This document shows, piece after piece, positions 36,710 to 44,354 of a stretch of DNA of 47,404 nucleotides; the first letter of the stretch is position 1, and every line of letters begins with the position of its first letter. The stretch covers positions 1 to 47,404 of the forward strand of contig JALHRR010000036.1 in NCBI GenBank assembly GCA_022841345.1. The letters are read 5' to 3'. The translations under genes and the position numbers were made by a program. The notes beneath the pieces were generated by a model. That model was not told the DNA's origin. It saw only the letters and a program-made list of their open reading frames with translations, and ran no database searches. The stretch is from Saprospiraceae bacterium (lineage in GTDB: Bacteria; Bacteroidota; Bacteroidia; Chitinophagales; Saprospiraceae).

Positions 36710-38905
36710 TTATTTTTTGTGTTTTTGTTCTGTTTGTGTTGAATTCTTCTTTTGACTAAACAACCATTCCAGGGTTTCAGGCTGATAAAATGCCTGATCC
36801 CAGCAGTTGTGTTTTAATGTTTTGTATTCAGTAAATTTTGAATCTACATGGAGTGATTTCAATTTTGAATGTACATTTCTGGAATAATAAACCGGCACTA
36901 CATCATCCCTGCGTCCATGAAAAATCCAAACAGGAATATGTTTCCATACACTCACCTTGTCAATATCTGCTGCCCCACAAACCGGGATAGCAGCTGCAAA
37001 TAATTCAGGCCTTCTAATTAATAAATCATAAGAACCTGAAGCTCCCATTGATAATCCGCACAAATAGATTCTGTCTCTGTCTATTTCCGGATGCTCCAAC
37101 AGAATCTTATCAATTAATTCAATCAAAGCCTTCATCGCGCTGGTAGGTGATTTCTGAAATTTTGCCGGCCTGGTATAGTCCATTTCAGACCATCTGTCAT
37201 TTGGAGGGCATTGAGGGACTAGTAAAAAACCCTCTCTTTGCGAATCATCTGAAGGCTCCATAAAACTCAATACACCATTCCTAAGCTGTGCATCATTATC
37301 AGTTCCTTTTTCACCGGAACCATGAAGAAAGATAGTAATTGGATATTTTTGATTTGCCTTTAATTGAGCCGGTGTCTTTAAGCGATAGGGAAGTTTTGAT
37401 TTATTTTCTGCTATATATATTTCTCTTGCAAAGAGTGCAGTTGGATCTGCATGTACATCCGGGTTTGCAACCACTTTTATGTTGCGTGTTGAATCGATTG
37501 GATCAGAGAGCCAGGCTCCTTCAAATCCAGCCTTTTTAAGCCCATTAATGATGTAAGGATTCTTCTTCATGATGTTCCAGAGTAAGCCACTTTTGTGGTT
37601 TTCTATCATTAATAAAATCGGCCCCTGGTCAATTCCAAGATAATCTTTGTTGAACCAACCGCCCGGAAGACTGCCGCATGCATCAAAACTCAAATTAAAT
37701 GCATCCTTAAAGCCATATGTTCCTACCAAAGAATCATGTAAGGTATTCCACATATATTGCAAGGTGTGTTCGGCTTCATTCGGAGCAAATGGAAAACTGC
37801 CACCTGCAGCTGTTGGAGTAATAGTACCGTCATCAACCATATAATCAATGGCTGCTCCTCTTGCAGAATATCCCTGAAAAGAGCCATTCCAGGTATAATA
37901 GCAAGATTTTCGAATATCATTTTTATATGCCCAATCCATAGGTCCATCACAAGCGGTAAGACCCCAGATATCTGTCGAGTATCCTTTAAATTTCTTTGGA
38001 TTATCAATGCAGTGAGCTCTGTTGGCTAAAGTGGCTCTTCTGCTATTTTCAAAATAATCAATACCTTTTCTTTTTGTGTATTTGTCCTGAATTCCTCTGA
38101 AGTCAATCCACACATGGCTGTACTGATGACCAAATAAGGGTCCAAAATTGATATGTTCCTGGCCATTATAGTCTGCCCAGTAATAAGGATCACACCATGC
38201 ATCCCAGGATGATGCCGGTATAGGATGTGTTGGAGAAGCCATGGCCAAAATGTATAGAATCATGGCTTCATTGTAGCCATACCACTCTGCCTGAATAAAA
38301 CCTTTTTCAGGATGCCAGCCCATGCTCAGACGATTGTTTTCATTGAGCATCCAATCCCATTCTACTCTTCTGTAAAGTGCTTCAGTCAATTCTCTGATGC
38401 TTCTTTCCAAAGGATCATTGTTGTCAAAATAAGTCATACAGGAAAGTATACCTGCCATCAATAATCCGGTATCTATGCTTGATAGCTCTGTCGTTTTATA
38501 TCGCAGCGCATTTTGATGATCCAGAAAATGATAATAAAATCCTTTGTATCCGGCTACCCCTGAAGGCTCAGGACCCTGAGGGAGATCATAGAGTACTTGT
38601 AATGTTTTAACAACTCTTTCGGCTGCTTCTTTTCTTGTAATCCATCTGCGTTCTGCTCCGATGATATAAGCACTTAGCCCAAATCCAGTAGCAGCAATGC
38701 TAGAAAAATTTAATGTAGGCCATCGGTCCGGTACTTGTGATTGTGTATCAACCAGATCCCAAAAATAGAGAAAGGTTCTCTTCTGCAACTCATCGCTGCT
38801 GTAGGGAACAAATGTGCTTGCATTTTGCCCAAAGCTTACTGCAGGGCTACTTAATACCCATACCCAAACAAGTAGAAATCGGGTCAGGATTATTTGAATA
38901 CGCAT
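36710..38905 (-). CDS. GH144-like (glycoamylase) enzyme fused to an alpha/beta-hydrolase esterase domain
   Basis: A 731-residue secreted protein (signal peptide ending SFGQ) with two catalytic-looking domains. Residues ~33-465 are a (alpha/alpha)6 'glycoamylase' domain of the GH144 type: LQKRTFLYFWDLVD, SSIDTGLLMAGIL, the conserved glutamate E213 in YGYNEAMILYI, WGLTACDGP and IDQGPILLMIENHKSGLLW. Residues ~500-720 are an alpha/beta-hydrolase: oxyanion HGSGEKG near 528-534, nucleophile S619 in GLSMG, D667 or D668 and H699, resembling COG4099-type esterases. GH144 includes endo-beta-1,2-glucanases. The fused esterase could remove acyl groups from the glucan. It is one base from the GH3 gene. 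No sorting domain is present. The fold call is firm; the specificity is inferred. Confidence 0.88.
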   Translation of the reverse strand: MRIQIILTRFLLVWVWVLSSPAVSFGQNASTFVPYSSDELQKRTFLYFWDLVDTQSQVPDRWPTLNFSSIAATGFGLSAYIIGAERRWITRKEAAERVVKTLQVLYDLPQGPEPSGVAGYKGFYYHFLDHQNALRYKTTELSSIDTGLLMAGILSCMTYFDNNDPLERSIRELTEALYRRVEWDWMLNENNRLSMGWHPEKGFIQAEWYGYNEAMILYILAMASPTHPIPASSWDAWCDPYYWADYNGQEHINFGPLFGHQYSHVWIDFRGIQDKYTKRKGIDYFENSRRATLANRAHCIDNPKKFKGYSTDIWGLTACDGPMDWAYKNDIRKSCYYTWNGSFQGYSARGAAIDYMVDDGTITPTAAGGSFPFAPNEAEHTLQYMWNTLHDSLVGTYGFKDAFNLSFDACGSLPGGWFNKDYLGIDQGPILLMIENHKSGLLWNIMKKNPYIINGLKKAGFEGAWLSDPIDSTRNIKVVANPDVHADPTALFAREIYIAENKSKLPYRLKTPAQLKANQKYPITIFLHGSGEKGTDNDAQLRNGVLSFMEPSDDSQREGFLLVPQCPPNDRWSEMDYTRPAKFQKSPTSAMKALIELIDKILLEHPEIDRDRIYLCGLSMGASGSYDLLIRRPELFAAAIPVCGAADIDKVSVWKHIPVWIFHGRRDDVVPVYYSRNVHSKLKSLHVDSKFTEYKTLKHNCWDQAFYQPETLEWLFSQKKNSTQTEQKHKK

Positions 38906-38942
38906 AAAATAAGTTTTATCTGCAATAAAGAGTCATCCTGAA

Positions 38943-38980
38943 AAATGGTCCTGCACAACTTGCATTGTGCAGGACGCTTT
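38943..38980 (-). terminator. hairpin with T-tract between PUL genes
   Basis: An 11-bp perfect stem (gtcctgcacaa / ttgtgcaggac) with a 6-nt loop lies after the six-module protein gene; on the minus strand it is followed by ATTTTT. It can act as a terminator or attenuator that lowers expression of the downstream enzymes and SusCD, unless another promoter follows. Confidence 0.65.
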
Positions 38981-39008
38981 CCATCTTGAAAACTTCTATT
39001 CAAAAAAC

Positions 39009-42000
39009 TTACTCCTTCACAAACTTGGCCATTCCAACCGCTTTTCCATCTTTCTGGAATCCAATCATAGAAAACATACCCGGAGTCAATCTACTCACGT
39101 CGATAAATTTCTTGATTTCATTGGTTGTGCGAATTGAAGCTACACGAACTCCAAGCATATTGTAAATTTCAATCTGATCGATATTGTCAAATAGATCTAC
39201 CTGCAGCATATCCTTCACAGGGTTAGGTGCAATAGCCATCTTCGATAAAGGAATTGGTTTGAAAACTATTCCATTTGTTCCACATTCACCTTCTCCGAAA
39301 ACAATGTCATCAAAGTAAGAAGTTACATTTACTCCTGTCGCATCTATTGGTAAATCGAAGAACAGCGTCAATCTTCTGAATTCAGAATTGTCCGGGACAG
39401 TCGCAAAATTATATTCCAATTCTTCCCATTCGTTGATAATTGTATTGGGAACAGGCAATTCTGCAACAAAATTATTAATGGCATCACCTTCCAGTTTGAT
39501 GGCAAAGTTTCCAATATGGTCCATTAATACTTTGGCTTTAGCAGTTTTCACTCCTTTGAAATCAATTGCAGCATCCAGATCAGCGTACATACCTGCAAAT
39601 GGCAAGGCATCACCTGCTTTAACAAATTCTCCTACCTTGCTACTAGTGTTAATGCCTGAAGGAGAAGGATTATTTACTACTTTAAATTGATAACCTGTAG
39701 CTTCAAGGGTTCCATTGGCGAAATACTGGAAATTATCCACAGTAGTTGCCGGAGTCTCAAAGTCAACAGCACAGCCATTTATACCTGCTCTGGTCCAACG
39801 GACATTATCTACCAAGTAAGATCCGCCATTGTCACTTCCTGCATTTATGAATATAATCAGTTTTGTATTATTTGTTCCTTCATGTGCACTGAAGTCAACA
39901 TTGAACCGGTACCAGGCATTAGCTGTTCTGATAGTGTCCCATATTTCCACTTGAGGTGATCCACCTTCCAGTTTGAATAAAACCGGAATGTTTGCATTTT
40001 CACTCCAGATTTGAACCTGAAGTTGATTAAACACACTTAAATCCGGCGGACTTGCAAATTCATAACCAATTCCGGCAAATGCCATTCCCGCAGGATCGGA
40101 ATATTGACCTACTTTGAGTGAACTGTTTTCTACAGTTATATTCGGGTTGTTAATAACCGTCAAATCACTTGCACCATAAAATATGGCTACGTGATTTCTT
40201 TGACATTCGAAGTCATCTACAATATTAATGTTAGGTACTACATCCACACATGGATCAACAGTAGTTCCACTTTGACCTAAATTATCAATACACCATCTTT
40301 GGCCCTGGGCTTCCACATTAGGATTGAAGATCAATTTGATTTCTGCAAAATCTGTTATATCCTCAAAGGCTGAAAAATCAAAAGATAATGTTTCCCAGGT
40401 ACCCGGTGCAGTGATATTAGCCGAAGCTTCTTTGTTTCCCTGAGAAGCAGAATTCAATTGCATAGTTACTTCCATACCCTCAGCTGGTGATAATACATCA
40501 ATATTGAACTGGGGATTTTCACTCAGGTCAAAGCTCTCCAAAGAAAATGCCTGCAGTGTTGAGAAGGGAGAAATACCCTTGTTGTAACAACCTACACTAT
40601 CAGTGGTATTTACCCCACCTGGAGCAGGATTTAGAACCGGAGCATCAAATGTGCCGTGGATGACTTCATTCTGATCCAATGGCTGCCATCCCAGACTTAA
40701 GCCATCTTCAAAGTCTTCGATAAATTCATTTACTTTTGGTCTAAGGGTCATATTATCTATATAATAGATGTCACCTTCTTGTCCATTAACCCCTGCATTG
40801 AAAAACAACACAAGTTTATTGTGACCTTTGCCTGCCTGATCACTCACATCCAGTGTATATGTTGTCCAGGCATTGGGAACCATATCAAATGCGACCTCTT
40901 TTGCCCCACCTACACCACCTTCGATCTTCATCAAAAGTGTTCCTTCCTTTTCAGTATACATTTGCACACTGAATTGATTATTAACAGTCAAATTCAATGG
41001 TGCATTGTAATCAATTACAAGCGGATAGTATTCTGTACCATCACCTGTGCGATCACGGACCATACCTACTCTGGTTGATGAGTTATCCGGACCCGGATAA
41101 GGATTCACTACGACAGATAAACTATCCCATCCTGTACTATAAACTGCATTTCTATTACAGTCAAAATCGTCAATTACAGTTGCATCTTTTTCAACGCCTT
41201 CGCAATCACCTTGCGAAGTGGCACAAATATTATCGAAATAATATACATCAGCACTAGACTCTACTCCCGGATCGAAGAACAGAATTATTTTATTAGCTAC
41301 AGTCACATTTGATGCAGCACTAAAGTCAAAGGTGTATTCCTGCCACACATTGGCGACCGCAATATTTACTATTTTTTCCAGACCAAAACCAGGACCCTCA
41401 ATTTTCAATAGTACCTGCGTTGGAGCTGATGCGTATAAATGCAATTTGAATTGATTGTAAACTGAAAGATCAAAAGGAGTATCTGACTCGCCCAGCAATA
41501 AACTGTAAGCATGGGCTCCACTCTTTGTGTATTTTGCAACAAATTCACTTGGATTTACAAAATTTGGATCAGGATTTTCTACTACCCCTTCATAGATTCC
41601 ATCTAATCCTGCCCAGATAAGGGAAGGTCCATCTTCAAAAGTCTCTATGCATTGTTGATCCCTGTAAGCTACAAGATCATCAAAGTAATAAGTGTTGGCA
41701 CTGGCTTCTACACCCGGATCAAAGAATATGATCACTTTGGTTAAGTTATTGAGTGCCTCTCCACCTGAAAAATCAAAAACGAGTTCATTCCAGGCGCCAG
41801 CTTCTGTCATTTGTGCAGTTCTTTCTATTCCCTGACCAGGGCCTTCAAACTTCAACAAAACAGGAGTAGCAGTCGCACTCCACACTTTTAGTCTTAATTG
41901 ATTGTATTCATTAAGGTCTATTTTACTGCCAAAATCCTGGGCAATAAATAAACTGTAAGCATGTGCACCTGATTTGGTGTATGATCCTACAAAACTGCTT

Positions 42001-42170
42001 GGATTTACAACATCCGGGCCCGGGTTTGGAATAACTCCGTTATAAGTCCCATCAGCTCCATTCCACGGAAGGGTGGCTGTGCCGCTTTCAAAATCTTCAT
42101 ATACTTTTTGTGCCTGAACCGTAGTCCATGTGCACATCAACATGAGTAAAAAAAGTAAAATTTGTTTCAT
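39009..42170 (-). CDS. T9SS-secreted protein with six tandem binding-like modules
   Basis: A 1053-residue protein with signal peptide MKQILLFLLMLMCTWTTVQAQ (start chosen at 42170; 14 weaker codons lie upstream). Six consecutive modules of about 150-165 residues share FEDG/DDFE..N at the start, NPxPxxxNxSxxVGxY, FDLSxYNQFxLxxxxxxxxxxLLKxEG, WxxxxFDFS and KxIxFFxPGxxxxxxxYYFDNI at the end, which suits beta-sandwich carbohydrate-binding modules. The C-terminal ~85 residues (KMAIAPNPVKDMLQVDL ... KFVKE) form a type A T9SS sorting domain. No catalytic motif is seen. Within the PUL it could be the surface glycan binder replacing SusE/F. Ligand binding is inference from position and fold impression. 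Confidence 0.8.
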   Translation of the reverse strand: MKQILLFLLMLMCTWTTVQAQKVYEDFESGTATLPWNGADGTYNGVIPNPGPDVVNPSSFVGSYTKSGAHAYSLFIAQDFGSKIDLNEYNQLRLKVWSATATPVLLKFEGPGQGIERTAQMTEAGAWNELVFDFSGGEALNNLTKVIIFFDPGVEASANTYYFDDLVAYRDQQCIETFEDGPSLIWAGLDGIYEGVVENPDPNFVNPSEFVAKYTKSGAHAYSLLLGESDTPFDLSVYNQFKLHLYASAPTQVLLKIEGPGFGLEKIVNIAVANVWQEYTFDFSAASNVTVANKIILFFDPGVESSADVYYFDNICATSQGDCEGVEKDATVIDDFDCNRNAVYSTGWDSLSVVVNPYPGPDNSSTRVGMVRDRTGDGTEYYPLVIDYNAPLNLTVNNQFSVQMYTEKEGTLLMKIEGGVGGAKEVAFDMVPNAWTTYTLDVSDQAGKGHNKLVLFFNAGVNGQEGDIYYIDNMTLRPKVNEFIEDFEDGLSLGWQPLDQNEVIHGTFDAPVLNPAPGGVNTTDSVGCYNKGISPFSTLQAFSLESFDLSENPQFNIDVLSPAEGMEVTMQLNSASQGNKEASANITAPGTWETLSFDFSAFEDITDFAEIKLIFNPNVEAQGQRWCIDNLGQSGTTVDPCVDVVPNINIVDDFECQRNHVAIFYGASDLTVINNPNITVENSSLKVGQYSDPAGMAFAGIGYEFASPPDLSVFNQLQVQIWSENANIPVLFKLEGGSPQVEIWDTIRTANAWYRFNVDFSAHEGTNNTKLIIFINAGSDNGGSYLVDNVRWTRAGINGCAVDFETPATTVDNFQYFANGTLEATGYQFKVVNNPSPSGINTSSKVGEFVKAGDALPFAGMYADLDAAIDFKGVKTAKAKVLMDHIGNFAIKLEGDAINNFVAELPVPNTIINEWEELEYNFATVPDNSEFRRLTLFFDLPIDATGVNVTSYFDDIVFGEGECGTNGIVFKPIPLSKMAIAPNPVKDMLQVDLFDNIDQIEIYNMLGVRVASIRTTNEIKKFIDVSRLTPGMFSMIGFQKDGKAVGMAKFVKE

Positions 42171-42335
42171 GACCTGAAAAATTAATGGTTTGTGAATGGT
42201 GTGAACAATCATCGGCAGTTCCCAAATGCAAGAAATGCCGGTTTAATTAGAACCGATTTTAATCTAGGTTCCATCTAGTATCCATCTGAGCGTTTTATTA
42301 TTCATTTTATATTTATTTGATTGATTATTATTTAA

Positions 42336-44201
42336 TTACATCCTGACAAATGAAGTCGTATGTATATGTGTCCCTGCCTTTGTTACAATATAGTAAACTC
42401 CATTAACATTTTTTAAGTTGGAGATATCAATCGATTCATTTTGACTTCCTTCTATTAAAAAGACCTTCTTTTCATCAATTAGCTTTGAACTGGAATCATA
42501 TATTTGAATCTCAGCAGGCCCATTCTGTCTGGAGTCTATAAATAATTGTATTGAATTGCCTGAAGCCGGATTTGGTTGGATACGTGTAATAAGAGAAGGA
42601 TCTAAAGTTGTACTGACAGTCGAGCTGCTAAGATCCGGTTCGAACCCAATCTCTTCAATGGCGTTTTGGATTTCCGGAGCTGACATGAAAAGATCCCAAA
42701 GAAGGCCGGTTCTATGATTTTCTATCATAATGACAATAGGACCCTGATCAATGGCCAAATAAGAATCTGCAAACCAATCAACATTTAAGTTAAATGCATC
42801 ATAAAAGCCATAAGGTCCCCATAGCCGTTCTCCAAGATCTCTGTAAAAATGTTTTAGCGCTTGCATGCTTTCTGCCGGAGTATAAGGCATGGAGGAGAGT
42901 GCAGCCGTAGGTGCAGTTGTTCCATTGTCATTAGAGGGGTCGTGTGCAAGATATCCCCATGGGTTATCTGAAGCTGTGAGACCCCAACTCTCTTCAGAAT
43001 ATCCCTGATGCTGCCTTGGATTTGCTATACAATAAGCCCTGTTTATCAAAGTATGATTTCTATTTCTAACAAAATAATTACAGATATTATCTTTCAAAAA
43101 TCTGGGATCAAAGCCTAAATAAGAATAATGAGAAAAGAATAAAGGCCCTCCGAAAGCAGGTCCGCAAATTACCGGATATCCAAAATGAATTGCATTATTC
43201 CTGTAATTTGGTCCTACCCAGCCGGTATAGTATAAACTTCCCGGGATATTATGAGTGGGTGAGGCCACTCCTAAAATATAGGTAATCATGGTTTCATTGA
43301 AACCCCGCAGTTGAAAATTCATTCTCCAGTCGTGGTTTGGGCTCCAATGCCAATATAGTACATTGCTGTTATTTCTCCTAAACCAATCCCACTCAACGTC
43401 CTCCCATAGTTGTTGAATAATATCCCTTAGAGCTTTTTCAGTAGGAGTGTCCTGATCAAAGTATTGTCTTGCAGCAATTAAACCTTGCATTAAAAATGCA
43501 GTTTCGACCAGGTCAGCACCGTCATCATAGGTGCTGAAAGGTATGGTCTTGCCGGTAGCTCCATTCATCCAGTGAGGATATGCGCCGTGGAAATTGTCCG
43601 CTATTTGCAAAAAAGAAACAATCCGGATCATTCTGCTAATGACTTGAGAGCGTGTGAGCCAACCTCTTTCTACGCCTACAAGTAGCGCCATGATGCCAAA
43701 TCCTGAGCCGCCCATGGTGACAATGTCTCCGGAGCTATTGCGCTCTCTGGCAAGTCCGCTAACGGGATGTGCGAAATCCCAAAAATATTTTATAGTTTGT
43801 TTTTGAACCATATCCATGAATTCCTCATCATTCATAATGTGAGGCGCAATCGCTATCGTATCGGAGTCAGGACTGGTATTTCCGGCAAAAGAGCTTTCAA
43901 TGAAATAATGGACAGTTACGTTCACTCCATTTGCTCCAGTCCAGTCAGTGGATGATCTGGAGGATCCATTCACAGTTCTCCACAGCTGAAAATTGGAACC
44001 ATCCAAAGATCTGAAAATCCTGAATTGTGAAACATTTGCATTTGCAGGATATTGCCAGGAGAGGTCTATATGTCGCTCAAAAGCCTCTGCAGAAAATGAT
44101 GTTGGCCGCACCTGAGCAATGACTGCATGTCCTCCAATAAGGAAAATTAATAGTAGCAGGTTGTACTTTCCCTGAATATAGGTCAAGAAGTATAAAGGCA
44201 T
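42336..44201 (-). CDS. T9SS-secreted GH144-like endo-glucanase
   Basis: A 621-residue secreted enzyme. Signal peptide to about residue 30; an Fn3-like domain (about 31-115; HIDLSWQYPANANVSQFRIFR); a GH144-type (alpha/alpha)6 domain (about 125-540); and a C-terminal T9SS sorting domain (about 550-621, RIQPNPASGNSIQLF ... TTSFVRM). Acidic residues D230 and E233 in GADLVETAFLMQG and E303 in FNETMITYIL show the D-x2-E, then 70-residue spacing that I recall for catalytic-site acids of the Chitinophaga endo-beta-1,2-glucanase. IDQGPIVIMIENHRTGLLW is typical. It is probably the surface enzyme that starts glucan breakdown. The substrate assignment rests on family knowledge. Confidence 0.88.
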   Translation of the reverse strand: MPLYFLTYIQGKYNLLLLIFLIGGHAVIAQVRPTSFSAEAFERHIDLSWQYPANANVSQFRIFRSLDGSNFQLWRTVNGSSRSSTDWTGANGVNVTVHYFIESSFAGNTSPDSDTIAIAPHIMNDEEFMDMVQKQTIKYFWDFAHPVSGLARERNSSGDIVTMGGSGFGIMALLVGVERGWLTRSQVISRMIRIVSFLQIADNFHGAYPHWMNGATGKTIPFSTYDDGADLVETAFLMQGLIAARQYFDQDTPTEKALRDIIQQLWEDVEWDWFRRNNSNVLYWHWSPNHDWRMNFQLRGFNETMITYILGVASPTHNIPGSLYYTGWVGPNYRNNAIHFGYPVICGPAFGGPLFFSHYSYLGFDPRFLKDNICNYFVRNRNHTLINRAYCIANPRQHQGYSEESWGLTASDNPWGYLAHDPSNDNGTTAPTAALSSMPYTPAESMQALKHFYRDLGERLWGPYGFYDAFNLNVDWFADSYLAIDQGPIVIMIENHRTGLLWDLFMSAPEIQNAIEEIGFEPDLSSSTVSTTLDPSLITRIQPNPASGNSIQLFIDSRQNGPAEIQIYDSSSKLIDEKKVFLIEGSQNESIDISNLKNVNGVYYIVTKAGTHIHTTSFVRM

Positions 44202-44354
44202 AGGAGATGATACTTAAATCGAAACAAACTTTTACAAACCGGTAAAGCGGTAAAATATAATTACGTAACTTATACAGCTTGTTGCTTCAAATTTAACTTT
44301 TAACATTCAAACACCATATAAAATACACTACACTACTACTACGCCATCCCTAAT
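44202..44354 (-). promoter_or_regulatory. likely start region of the PUL operon
   Basis: 153 bp between the regulator's stop and the first PUL gene. It is A+T-rich with a cggtaaagcggtaaaat duplication (ggtaaa at about 44242 and 44251). I could not identify a TAnnTTTG box. A regulator-dependent promoter here is plausible. Confidence 0.3.
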
